A DNA stretch of 62,866 nt, taken from positions 1 through 62,866 of the forward strand of contig CAMKQB010000001.1 of the NCBI GenBank assembly GCA_946414825.1, in the 5' to 3' direction. A program made the position numbers and the translations under genes. A model generated the notes under the pieces. The model was not told the DNA's origin and searched no databases. It saw only the letters and a list, made by a program, of their open reading frames with translations. Origin of the DNA: an uncultured Lachnospiraceae bacterium. Its GTDB lineage: Bacteria > Bacillota > Clostridia > Lachnospirales > Lachnospiraceae. Shown here piece after piece: positions 27,274 to 36,181 of the stretch (positions are counted from its first letter, which is position 1; every line of letters begins with the position of its first letter).

Positions 27274-28827
27274 ATGGAAAACACAAGCATGACTATTGAT
27301 ATTACCGCCGGGGTGGATATGGGACCGGAGAGACTTGCCGGAATACTCGTACATCCAACTTCATTTCCTGGACCATATGGAATCGGCGATCTCGGAAAAG
27401 AGGCATATCAATTTATAGACTTTATGGCACAGTCAGGAATGAAGCTGTGGCAGGTTCTTCCACTGGGACACACAGGTTTCGGGGATTCACCTTATCAGCC
27501 TTTCTCTTCCTTCGCAGGCCAGCCACTTATCATAAGTGTCGATCATCTGAGGGAGCTGAACCTCTTAAATGATGATGACTTTGCAGCAATGCCTCAGTGG
27601 AACCCAGAGGACATTTGCTATGGTGATGTAATCGAATTCAAAACCGGACTCTTCAAGAAGGCTTATGAAAGATTTCTTGATGAAAATATCCATGACGGGC
27701 TCTCAACAAACAACGAGCTCATGGAACAATATGAAAGCTTCAAGAAAAATAGCACCTGGCTTAGAGACTATGCTCTCTTCATGGCCGGTAAGGATTACCA
27801 CAAGGGAGCTCCATGGTATATGTGGGAGGACGACCTAAAGAATCCTACCGCAGCACAGAGAGCTAAATGGGAAAAGAAGCTGGAGACAGAAATCGGATAC
27901 TACGAATTCCTTCAGTTCCTCTTCGACTATGAGTGGATGAAGCTTAAAAAATACGCAAATGATAAGGGTATTAAAATAGTTGGTGATATTCCTATCTTCG
28001 TTGCATGGGACAGCGTTGATGTCTGGGTTAACAAGAAGCTCTTTAGCCTCGACACAAAGGGATATCCAACAGTTGTTGCCGGAGTGCCACCAGATTATTT
28101 CTCAGCTACTGGTCAGCTATGGGGTAACCCACTCTACAAATGGTCAGAGCACAAGAAGACAGGATATGAATGGTGGTTCGCTCGTATCAAGCATCAGCTA
28201 CAGCTGACTGACTATCTCAGAATAGACCACTTCAGAGGTTTTGATAAATATTGGGCAGTTCCTTATGGCGAGCCTACAGCAGTAAATGGTAAATGGATGA
28301 AGGCACCTGGAGAAAACTTCTTCACCATGCTGGAATCTACACTTGGTTACCATATGCCTATTATCGCAGAGGACCTGGGAGAGATAGACCATTCAGTTGT
28401 TGCACTTAGAGACAAATTCGGTTTCCCTGGAATGAAGATACTTCAGTTCGCATTTGAGAATCCAAATGAGAATAACTTCCTTCCTCATAATCATGTAAGA
28501 AACTGTGTATGTTATACTGGTACTCATGATAATGATACTACTCTCGGCTGGTACAAGAACTGCTTCGAGCAATCCAGAGATAAGCTGAGAAGATACTTCA
28601 GCACTGATGCCAGCGATATATGCTGGGTAATGATAAGAGCTTGCTTTGGTTCTGTTGCCACTATGGCAATCGTTCCAATGCAGGATATACTGGAACTTGA
28701 TTCCTGGGCCAGATTCAACACTCCTGGTGTAGGAGAAGGAAACTGGTCCTGGAGATATAAGCAGGAAGCACTTACCGAACACCTCTCAAACAGGTTATAC
28801 GAAACAGCAAAGATGTTCGGTCGTTAA
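27274..28827 (+). CDS. malQ: 4-alpha-glucanotransferase (GH77)
   Basis: Amylomaltase moves alpha-1,4-glucan segments between maltodextrins. The 517-residue protein shows the family blocks HPTSFPGPYGIGDLG, LPLGHTGFGDSPYQPFSSFAG, GDIPIFVAWDSVDVW, LRIDHFRGF with the nucleophile Asp, AEDLGEID with the acid Glu, and TGTHDNDTTLGW. The N-terminus carries about 20 residues before the conserved core. GGAGG precedes the ATG. With phosphoglucomutase elsewhere in the window it fits glycogen or starch use. Confidence 0.96.
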   Translation: MENTSMTIDITAGVDMGPERLAGILVHPTSFPGPYGIGDLGKEAYQFIDFMAQSGMKLWQVLPLGHTGFGDSPYQPFSSFAGQPLIISVDHLRELNLLNDDDFAAMPQWNPEDICYGDVIEFKTGLFKKAYERFLDENIHDGLSTNNELMEQYESFKKNSTWLRDYALFMAGKDYHKGAPWYMWEDDLKNPTAAQRAKWEKKLETEIGYYEFLQFLFDYEWMKLKKYANDKGIKIVGDIPIFVAWDSVDVWVNKKLFSLDTKGYPTVVAGVPPDYFSATGQLWGNPLYKWSEHKKTGYEWWFARIKHQLQLTDYLRIDHFRGFDKYWAVPYGEPTAVNGKWMKAPGENFFTMLESTLGYHMPIIAEDLGEIDHSVVALRDKFGFPGMKILQFAFENPNENNFLPHNHVRNCVCYTGTHDNDTTLGWYKNCFEQSRDKLRRYFSTDASDICWVMIRACFGSVATMAIVPMQDILELDSWARFNTPGVGEGNWSWRYKQEALTEHLSNRLYETAKMFGR

Positions 28828-28855
28828 CAGGAGTGCTATTATAGGAGATTATAAT

Positions 28856-29590
28856 ATGATCAAATTAGTCATCGCAGGCCTTTACGCCGTTCTGGCTGTT
28901 ATACTATGCCTACCAGCCCATCTGGTACTATGGCTCAGCATTAAGAAAAACCCATATAAAGGCTGGACCAAAAGCTGGAAATTCATCCGTGGATTCTTCA
29001 AAGGGCTGATCAACATATCCGGTTCAGACATAGAGCTACGCGGAGTTGAAAATCTAAGCGAGGTTCCTGCAGATCAGGGAATCCTGTTCGTAGGTAATCA
29101 TACAAGCTTCTTCGATGTCATTATTCTTCAGACTATCGTAGATAGACCTATCGGTTTTATTGCCAAGAAGGAATTTAAGCGTGTACCACTCTTTAATTGG
29201 TGGGTTGCCGATCTTGGAAGTCTGTTTCTGGATAGAAAAAATGTCAGAGCAGGTCTTGAAACTATCAAGCAAGGTACTGAATATATGAAGAAGGGGCTAT
29301 CACTCGGTCTCTTCCCTGAAGGAACAAGAAGCCACGACGGAAAACTGCATCCTTTCAAAAAGGGTGGCTACAGAATGGCTGAAGAATCAGAGAGCGCTAT
29401 GGTTCTTGTTGCATTTACCGGTTGCGACGATATATTGGAGAACAACAAGCCTCTTGCCCTTAGAAAAAGACATGTAATTGTTGAGTTCAGCAAACCTTTC
29501 TATCCTCACGAGCTGGATAAGAAGGAAAGACGCGATGCCTATGACGAAATTCCTACTCGTATTCAGGCAATGCTGGACACTCACAAATAG
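28856..29590 (+). CDS. plsC: 1-acyl-sn-glycerol-3-phosphate acyltransferase
   Basis: It acylates lysophosphatidate to phosphatidate at the membrane. The 244-residue protein has an N-terminal hydrophobic helix (residues 3-27), the acyltransferase box NHTSFFDV (catalytic His/Asp), the KKEFKRVPLFNWW block and FPEGTRSHDGKLHPFKKGG. AGGAG precedes the ATG, 28 bases after malQ. Confidence 0.94.
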   Translation: MIKLVIAGLYAVLAVILCLPAHLVLWLSIKKNPYKGWTKSWKFIRGFFKGLINISGSDIELRGVENLSEVPADQGILFVGNHTSFFDVIILQTIVDRPIGFIAKKEFKRVPLFNWWVADLGSLFLDRKNVRAGLETIKQGTEYMKKGLSLGLFPEGTRSHDGKLHPFKKGGYRMAEESESAMVLVAFTGCDDILENNKPLALRKRHVIVEFSKPFYPHELDKKERRDAYDEIPTRIQAMLDTHK

Positions 29591-29609
29591 ATAAACCAAG
29601 GAGGAAATT

Positions 29610-30206
29610 ATGATACTATTAAGCAAGGCCGTAATAATAAGTATAATAGTGCTAGTGGTAATGATTGCCATACTGGTTGCATTATACTTTTTCGGAAATA
29701 AACTGCAGGAAAAGCAAATGGCTCAGAGAGAGCAGATTGATGCAGCATCTCAGCCAGCCACACTTTTCATTATCGATAAGAAGATAATGCCTATGAGGGA
29801 TGCAAAGCTCCCTAAGATGGTAATGGACCAGGCTCCAAAGCGTTATCAGAGAGCTAAGATCCCTGTAGTAAAGGCTAAGGTTGGTCCACAGATAATGACA
29901 CTCATCTGTGATGAGGGAATCTATGATGACGTACCACAGCACGGTGAAGTAAAGGTTATGCTCAGTGGAATCTATATTACCAGCGTTAAGACACTTCACA
30001 AGAAAACCAAGAAGATGCAGGAAGCTGAAGCAGCCAGTGGCAAGAAGCGTAAGAAGTCTCTACGTGAAAGACTTATGAGCAAGCAGGCAAGCTACCAGAA
30101 GCAGCTCGACTATGAAATAGCTACCAAGAAGTCAAAGGAAGAAGCTAAGAAACAGAAAGCCGCTGAAAAGAAGAAGAGAGAACGTGAGAAGAAAATCACT
30201 GTATAA
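29610..30206 (+). CDS. Small membrane protein with a Lys-rich C-terminal tail, unknown function
   Basis: The 198-residue protein has one N-terminal membrane helix (about residues 5-28), a globular part with repeated hydrophobic strands (KRYQRAKIPVVKAKVGPQIMTLICD, about 78-102), and a basic coiled-coil tail (about 130-198, dense in Lys, Arg and Glu). It probably sits in the membrane with the soluble part in the cytoplasm. No family is recognised. AAGGAGG precedes the ATG. It lies 19 bases after plsC and 3 bases before the CPBP protease gene, so a membrane or envelope role with them is possible. Confidence 0.75.
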   Translation: MILLSKAVIISIIVLVVMIAILVALYFFGNKLQEKQMAQREQIDAASQPATLFIIDKKIMPMRDAKLPKMVMDQAPKRYQRAKIPVVKAKVGPQIMTLICDEGIYDDVPQHGEVKVMLSGIYITSVKTLHKKTKKMQEAEAASGKKRKKSLRERLMSKQASYQKQLDYEIATKKSKEEAKKQKAAEKKKREREKKITV

Positions 30207-30209
30207 ATT

Positions 30210-31040
30210 ATGAAACTAAAATATATTATATTTGCATTTGCATCAGTTCTGATTGCAACTATTTTAAATGTAATATCGTATTTCGCCGCCTTCGCCATAA
30301 CTGTTATGACAGGCGGCGTTAATGTTCTGGAAGCAGAAAGTGCTCTGGTCAATCAGGGTATTTTTAATGTTGTCCGTTATCTCTTCATAATAGTAATCTT
30401 CGGTTTTATATTCTATAAGACCGTTTATTATTCTGACGATGCATCGGACAGAAAGGACAGCGTAAGCCAGTCCTTCCATTTCGTTATCAAACCAACAAAT
30501 ATCATTCTTTTCCTGCTGGCAGGACTTGCTATCCAGCTCGGAACAGACGCGGTTCTATACACTCTGGGAACTGCATTTCCTACTTCATTTGCTTCCTACA
30601 AACATATGATGGAGACCTTTTCCGGAAGTCACTCCACTCTTTTTATCATCACAACCTTCACTCTGGGTCCTATCGCAGAAGAGTTTATATTTCGCGGTGT
30701 CACCCTGGAGTTTCTGTTAAAAGGCTTCGCCAATAGAAAAAGAGCCGCCCTTCTATCAGTTCTGATTCAGGCAGCTCTGTTTGGTCTATATCACGGAAAT
30801 ATTATCCAAGCCGTATATGCATTTATATTTGGTATTCTGTTAGGAACTCTTGCAGTTAGAACGAAGTCCCTTATATCTTCCATACTACTTCACGCTGCTA
30901 TCAACGGAAGTCTATATCTGATTCCTGAAAATGTATTCTTCAGCATTCAAAATGCGATACTGGTAGGAACTATTTCACTCACAATCATGGTATCAGCTAT
31001 TGTTATTTTGCTTCAGAAGTATAAAAGCCATGTCTCTTAA
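30210..31040 (+). CDS. CPBP family intramembrane metalloprotease
   Basis: The 276-residue polytopic protein has about 7-8 membrane helices. It keeps the CAAX-protease/bacteriocin-processing motifs EEFIFRG (about residues 151-157), FGLYHGN (about 190-196) and LLHAAINGS (about 229-237), which supply the catalytic Glu and His residues. Substrates of bacterial members are mostly unknown. It begins 3 bases after the previous gene with only a weak ribosome site, implying coupling. Its last 38 bases overlap the 3' end of the convergent ddl gene, leaving no room for a terminator. Confidence 0.9.
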   Translation: MKLKYIIFAFASVLIATILNVISYFAAFAITVMTGGVNVLEAESALVNQGIFNVVRYLFIIVIFGFIFYKTVYYSDDASDRKDSVSQSFHFVIKPTNIILFLLAGLAIQLGTDAVLYTLGTAFPTSFASYKHMMETFSGSHSTLFIITTFTLGPIAEEFIFRGVTLEFLLKGFANRKRAALLSVLIQAALFGLYHGNIIQAVYAFIFGILLGTLAVRTKSLISSILLHAAINGSLYLIPENVFFSIQNAILVGTISLTIMVSAIVILLQKYKSHVS

Positions 31041-32100
31041 ATGACATTTCTATAAGCTCTTCCACATATTCAGTCATACTATGTCCAGCATTTGCCATAA
31101 GCATTGGATACATGCTGATGGAAGTATGTCCCGGTATAGCATTTATCTCATTAAATATAACTCTATTTGTATCCTTCTCAAGGAAGAAGTCAACACGTGA
31201 TAATCCGAAGCAGTCACACGCTCTATAGATGGCTACTGCTGTCTTTCTTATTTCCTCAACCTTATCCTGTGGAATATCAGGATCAAGAACTGTCTGAGAA
31301 TCAGCATTGTTGTACTTCGCATCGAAATCATAGAACTCCGCTGCAGCAAGTATCTCTCCAACTCCGGTTGCAAATGCCGTATCTCCATAACCGAAAACAG
31401 CGCACTCAATCTCACGTCCACTTATGGTTTCCTCAACAAGTATCTTGCTGTCATGCTGAGCCGCAAGCTTAAGACCTGCTACAAGCTCTTCTCTATTATG
31501 AGCCTTTGTTATACCCATAGATGAACCAGCACAGGAAGGCTTAACAAACATAGGATATTCTCTCTCAGCCTCTATTCTGGCAACTGTAGCATCTATCTTA
31601 TCATCCTCCGTCTCGAAGTCTCTAACACCAACATACTTTGCCTGAACAACTCCAATGCTGTCGGCAATAACCTTTGTAAAAAACTTATCCATAGTTATAG
31701 CTGATGACAAATGTCCACATCCAACATATGGAATATGAGCCATCTCAAAGAGACCCTGAATCGTTCCGTCCTCACCAAACAGACCGTGAAGCACCGGAAA
31801 TGCCACATCCAGCTCTCTTACCTCGAAGCTCTCACCTCTTCTGACAATAAGCTTATGATCAGTATCAGGAGACAGAATAGCTCTTGGGGTGTCAATGTTT
31901 ATATTCTTCTCCCATTCCAGATTGCTTATAGTATCTGGATTCTCAACAAGTATCCAATGACCAGCCTTAGTAATACCGATATAAGTTATATCGTATTTAT
32001 CTCTATTCAGCGCCCCGGCAACTGTCGTTGCAGATACGCAGGACACGTCATGCTCACTGGATTGTCCTCCAAATATTAATGCTAGTTGAATCTTACTCAT
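31003..32100 (-). CDS. ddl: D-alanine--D-alanine ligase
   Basis: This ATP-grasp enzyme makes D-Ala-D-Ala for peptidoglycan. The 365-residue protein starts IQLALIFGGQSSEHDVSCVSA, with the first-substrate Glu in SSEHDVS. It has FPVLHGLFGEDGTIQG, MDKFFTK, PSCAGSSMGITK, EFYDFDAKYNN, RVDFFLEKD and FNEINAIPGHTSISMYP. The FYDFDAKY motif matches D-Ala-D-Ala rather than D-lactate ligases. AGGAGG precedes the ATG. It is the last gene of the sensor-mreB-recD2-comF-ddl run. Confidence 0.95.
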   Translation of the reverse strand: MSKIQLALIFGGQSSEHDVSCVSATTVAGALNRDKYDITYIGITKAGHWILVENPDTISNLEWEKNINIDTPRAILSPDTDHKLIVRRGESFEVRELDVAFPVLHGLFGEDGTIQGLFEMAHIPYVGCGHLSSAITMDKFFTKVIADSIGVVQAKYVGVRDFETEDDKIDATVARIEAEREYPMFVKPSCAGSSMGITKAHNREELVAGLKLAAQHDSKILVEETISGREIECAVFGYGDTAFATGVGEILAAAEFYDFDAKYNNADSQTVLDPDIPQDKVEEIRKTAVAIYRACDCFGLSRVDFFLEKDTNRVIFNEINAIPGHTSISMYPMLMANAGHSMTEYVEELIEMSFKRHGFYTSEAK

Positions 32101-32117
32101 AATTCCTCCTAATATCT

Positions 32118-32837
32118 CTAACTTACGCCCTTGCCAATTGCAACGGACGTATAATAAACTCTCTCACTGCCGCTCCCCAGAAGCAGTTCCGTACATGCCT
32201 GAATAGTCGCTCCTGTCGTATATATATCATCAACAAGAAGTACAGTACGCAACCTGCCACCTTCGGATATTATATCCTTTAGGGCTTCTTCATTTATGCC
32301 AAATGACCCCTTCATATTTTTCTCACGTTCACCCCTGCTCAGTTCCTTCTGCGGAAGGGTGTCTATATCTCTGGACAAAAGATCCGTAATAACCGGAATG
32401 CCTAACCAATGGGCAATTGGTGTTGCAATAAGCTCAGCCTGATTATATCCTCTGGTTGTATATTTCTTATTATGTATAGGAACAGGAATCACCGCATCAA
32501 TGGCGAGTGTCTTAAACTCATTTCCGAATCTTTTAATTATTTCGTCGCTGTAAAATATAGCATATTCCTGTCGACCATTATACTTGTATGCCATCAAAGA
32601 ATCAACAATCGGAGGTATATAGGAGAAAACCGGGTAGCCTCTTACAAATGTCCTCTCCCGCGTTCTACAGTCCTTACAATACTCCTGCTCCTCCAGTTCA
32701 ACCTCTTTTCCGCATTTTAAACAGAATGGCTGACTGAGATATGGCAAACCATTTTTGCAATTTTCACAGATAGTCTCGCCAACCTCTACCACCTCATCGC
32801 ATATAGCGCAACGCGGTGGAAAGAGGGCATCAATCAT
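32118..32837 (-). CDS. comFC: ComF family amidophosphoribosyltransferase-like protein
   Basis: The family acts in DNA uptake during competence or in related DNA metabolism. The N-terminal zinc part has cysteine pairs (CAIC, CENC, CLKC, CKDC), followed by a phosphoribosyltransferase domain with the PRPP loop VLLVDDIYTTGATIQ. A frame from a TTG at 32858 exists. I chose the ATG at 32837 (239 residues), which overlaps the recD2 stop by 8 bases (ATGATTGA), with GAGGGAG upstream. The protein then starts MIDALFPPRCAIC, typical of the family. Confidence 0.92.
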   Translation of the reverse strand: MIDALFPPRCAICDEVVEVGETICENCKNGLPYLSQPFCLKCGKEVELEEQEYCKDCRTRERTFVRGYPVFSYIPPIVDSLMAYKYNGRQEYAIFYSDEIIKRFGNEFKTLAIDAVIPVPIHNKKYTTRGYNQAELIATPIAHWLGIPVITDLLSRDIDTLPQKELSRGEREKNMKGSFGINEEALKDIISEGGRLRTVLLVDDIYTTGATIQACTELLLGSGSERVYYTSVAIGKGVS

Positions 32838-35148
32838 CTTCGTCCCGAACTCCCTCAAATTCTATATCCTCATCAAAAAGACTCATGTATTCTTCCTGCT
32901 CGTCGTCGCACGCAAGCTCCCGAATTCTATCCTTAAAAGATGTATATCTTTCCTGTTCGAATACATTATCTATCATCTTGTTAACTATTCTACTATCACC
33001 GATTATTACAACGAGATTCTTTGCTCTTGTAACCGCTGTATACAGCAGATTCCTATTCATCATTTTAGCCGGAACACCTAGAAGCGGAATAACAACCGCA
33101 GGATACTCCGAGCCCTGTGACTTATGAATAGTGATTGCAAAGGCATGCTCCAGCTCGTCCAGCTGCGAGTATTCATACTCAGCAACCCTGCCATCATCAA
33201 AGGTAACTATTACTCTCTCATCGAAGTCATTTATCTGGGAAATGATACCCATATCACCATTGAAAACACCAACGCCCTGATCAAGAATACCACTGCGGGT
33301 ACTTCCGCTGAAGACCTTCCACTCAAGCTTGTAATTGTTACGCACCTGCATAACCTTATCCCCTTCACGGAAGATAACACTTCCCTTTTCCTTCTCCTTC
33401 TTTCTCGAAGAAGCGGGATTAATCACCTTCTGAAGTACCTTATTCAGCCCTTCAACGCCCAGCTCATACTGTCTGGTTGGCGTAAGCACCTCCACGTCCA
33501 GAGGAGATACATTTAAAAACTTAGGAAGATCGTGGTTTACCAGCACTGTACATTCCTTAGCTATATCGCGGGTGTTCATCATCTGCATGAAGAAGAAATC
33601 TTTGGAGTCATTACTTATCTCCAAATGCACGCCCTTCTTAATCTTGTGAGCATTTGCAATGATGCTGCTGTCCCCGGACTGACGGAAATTCTGGTCGAGC
33701 GTTGTAATAGGGAAGCATTCGCTATCTATAATGTCATGAAGTACATTTCCCGCTCCTACTGATGGCAGCTGATCAGTATCTCCCACAAGTATCAGTCTTG
33801 TTCCCGCAACTATCGCTTTCAGAAGTGAATGGAATAAACTGGAATCCAGCATAGAGGCTTCATCTATGATTATTGCATCTGCATCTAACGGATTGTCACT
33901 GTTTTTCTGGAACCTAAGCCCCATTCTCGAGCCATCCTCTGTTGGCTCGCCTGAAAACTCCAGAAGTCTATGAATCGTCTTCGCTTTATAGCCTGTGGAT
34001 TCAGTTATTCTCTTTGCAGCTCTTCCTGTTGGCGCTGCCAGCATAACCTTGTCCGCTCTATATTCAAAATATCTGATAATAGCATTTATAATCGTGGTTT
34101 TTCCAGTTCCCGGACCACCTGTTATGATAGATACACCAGACTTAACTGCATTAAATACAGCCGTTTTCTGTTCTTCAGCAAGACTTATACTCATTTCCTT
34201 CTCGATGCTGGATATGGCCTCATTAACCTCATCACTATCTATCTCGCTCTCAAACTTGAGATTCAGAAGGCGTCTCGCACTATCCAGCTCCATAAAGTAG
34301 TTCCATCGGATGTATATGATTCTGTTCTCATCCTTTTCCTTAATGATAACCTTCTTATCCAGCTCCATCTTGGAAAGTATTCCACTCAGCCTCTCAGAAA
34401 AATCTCCAAATGACATTTCCGAATCCAATAGTCCGTATATATTGGTTGCAAGTACAGATTCAGGAAGATACAGGTGTCCTTCAAGCATAGAGTGATTCAG
34501 GCTGAATATAACCGCCGCCTCAACTCTATATTCGGAATCCACAGCTATACCCGTCTGCATAGCCATTCTATCAACTATCTTAAAACCTATTCCCGGAACC
34601 TTGCCTGCTATCTCATAAGGATTCTTCCTAATGGTGTCATAGATTCCATCTCCAAATTCATGGTATATCTTCAGCGCCTGATTAACACTAATACCATACT
34701 GAGAGAGGAATATGATTACATTTCTATAAGTCCTGTTATCGTTATAACAAACCGCTATTTTCATGGCTGTCTTCTCTGATATACCATTTACCTCAGCCAG
34801 CCTCTCCGGTTCCTCCTCCATTATACGAAGAGTATCGTCGCCAAACTTTTTGACGATTCTCTTGGCCAGAACCTCTCCGACGCCCTTAATTATCCCCGAA
34901 CTTAAAAATCTCAGTATGCCTTCTGTATCACTAGGCATACTGAGCTCGCTTGTTGTAATCTTGAACTGCAGATCGTACTGAGGATGATGTACATAGTCAC
35001 CCTCTGCCTGAATAAACATTCCCTCTGCTACTCCCGGAACCTGGCCAACCATGACCTCGTCCCCTTCTGCAGTTTCAACTACAAATACTGTATAACTATT
35101 ATCTTCATTTTGGTAGATTATTTTACTGACATATCCTTCAAGTATCAT
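32830..35148 (-). CDS. recD2: RecD2-type ATP-dependent DNA helicase
   Basis: A superfamily 1B 5'-3' helicase of 772 residues. The N-terminal third has the RecD2 helix-hairpin-helix region (SSGIIKGVGEVLAKRIVKKFG, VNGISEKTAMKI, VPGIGFKIVDRMA). The motor follows with Walker A GGPGTGKTT, APTGRAAKRI, Walker B IIDEASMLD and the C-terminal FAITIHKSQGSEYPAVV and LYTAVTRAKNLV. RecD2 acts in recombination or repair without RecBC. It follows mreB by 22 bases and overlaps comF, so all are one operon. Confidence 0.94.
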   Translation of the reverse strand: MILEGYVSKIIYQNEDNSYTVFVVETAEGDEVMVGQVPGVAEGMFIQAEGDYVHHPQYDLQFKITTSELSMPSDTEGILRFLSSGIIKGVGEVLAKRIVKKFGDDTLRIMEEEPERLAEVNGISEKTAMKIAVCYNDNRTYRNVIIFLSQYGISVNQALKIYHEFGDGIYDTIRKNPYEIAGKVPGIGFKIVDRMAMQTGIAVDSEYRVEAAVIFSLNHSMLEGHLYLPESVLATNIYGLLDSEMSFGDFSERLSGILSKMELDKKVIIKEKDENRIIYIRWNYFMELDSARRLLNLKFESEIDSDEVNEAISSIEKEMSISLAEEQKTAVFNAVKSGVSIITGGPGTGKTTIINAIIRYFEYRADKVMLAAPTGRAAKRITESTGYKAKTIHRLLEFSGEPTEDGSRMGLRFQKNSDNPLDADAIIIDEASMLDSSLFHSLLKAIVAGTRLILVGDTDQLPSVGAGNVLHDIIDSECFPITTLDQNFRQSGDSSIIANAHKIKKGVHLEISNDSKDFFFMQMMNTRDIAKECTVLVNHDLPKFLNVSPLDVEVLTPTRQYELGVEGLNKVLQKVINPASSRKKEKEKGSVIFREGDKVMQVRNNYKLEWKVFSGSTRSGILDQGVGVFNGDMGIISQINDFDERVIVTFDDGRVAEYEYSQLDELEHAFAITIHKSQGSEYPAVVIPLLGVPAKMMNRNLLYTAVTRAKNLVVIIGDSRIVNKMIDNVFEQERYTSFKDRIRELACDDEQEEYMSLFDEDIEFEGVRDEDD

Positions 35149-35170
35149 CTTATACCTGTTCTTTAGTCCA

Positions 35171-36163
35171 TTACATATCCTGTTCAGCCAGATAGTCGAT
35201 ATACTTACCTGTTCCTACGGCTACGACTGACATAGGATCCTCAGCAGTTACAGTAGTTATTCCTGTCTTTTCCTCAACCAACTGTTCAAGTCCATGAAGC
35301 AGCGCTCCACCACCTGTCAGAACTATTCCACGATCAGCGATATCCGCCGCAAGCTCTGGTGGAGTCTTCTCGAGAACTGCATGAATAGCTTCAACAATCT
35401 GTCCTGTCGGTTCTCTCAGAGCTTCCTCTGTTTCATCAGAGGTAATAGTAACAGTCTTAGGAAGACCAGTAACCAGATTACGTCCTCTTACATCCATGGA
35501 AATGTTCTCTGGTCTCTTATAGCTAGTTCCGATATTTATCTTAACCTCCTCGGCACTTCTCTCGCCTATCAGAAGGTTGTGTCTCTTTCTTATATACTTA
35601 ATAATGGCATCATCGAAATCATCACCTGCAGTCTTGATAGATGAGGTAACAACTGCACCACCCATGGAAATAACCGCTATATCAGTAGTACCTCCCCCGA
35701 TATCCACTATCATATTTCCAACAGGGCGAACTATATCGATACCAGCACCTATAGCTGCCGCTATTGGCTCCTCTACGATATTAACGTATCTTGCTCCCGC
35801 ATTATAAGTAGCAGTCTCAACGGCTCTCTTCTCAACCTCAGTAGCGCCAGAAGGAACGCATATAGATATACGTGGTCTACGTCCGAAGAAGTTACGTCCA
35901 ATAGCCTTCTTGATGAAATATTTAATCATCTCCTCAGCCTTTGTATAGTCTGAGATAACTCCATGCTTCAGAGGTCTGATAGCTATAAGGTTTCCAGGAG
36001 TTCTTCCCAGCATGAGTCTAGCCTCTTCACCTATCTCAACTATCTTCTCTGAATCCTTATCATAAGCAATAACTGTAGGCTCCTTCAGAACCACGCCTCT
36101 ACCTCTCACATATACAAGGATATTAGATGTACCAAGATCGATACCAATATCTAGATTTGCCAT
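35171..36163 (-). CDS. mreB: MreB/Mbl family rod-shape actin homologue
   Basis: It forms membrane-associated filaments that guide side-wall peptidoglycan synthesis. The 330-residue protein shows DIGIDLGTSNILVYV (phosphate 1), MIVDIGGGTTDIAVIS (phosphate 2), AIGAGIDI and GIVLTGGGALLHGLEQL (adenosine motif). mreC and mreD are absent, so this may be a second paralogue of Mbl or MreBH type. AGGAGAG precedes the ATG. Its neighbours are the PAS/GAF sensor 18 bases upstream and recD2 downstream, an unusual arrangement. Confidence 0.93.
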   Translation of the reverse strand: MANLDIGIDLGTSNILVYVRGRGVVLKEPTVIAYDKDSEKIVEIGEEARLMLGRTPGNLIAIRPLKHGVISDYTKAEEMIKYFIKKAIGRNFFGRRPRISICVPSGATEVEKRAVETATYNAGARYVNIVEEPIAAAIGAGIDIVRPVGNMIVDIGGGTTDIAVISMGGAVVTSSIKTAGDDFDDAIIKYIRKRHNLLIGERSAEEVKINIGTSYKRPENISMDVRGRNLVTGLPKTVTITSDETEEALREPTGQIVEAIHAVLEKTPPELAADIADRGIVLTGGGALLHGLEQLVEEKTGITTVTAEDPMSVVAVGTGKYIDYLAEQDM

Positions 36164-36181
36164 TATATTACTCTCCTTAAA

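Noticed and set aside
31003..32100. Possible VanA-type D-Ala-D-Lac ligase
   Set aside because: The FYDFDAKYNN segment and overall motifs match ordinary D-Ala-D-Ala ligases, and no vanH/vanX neighbours are present.
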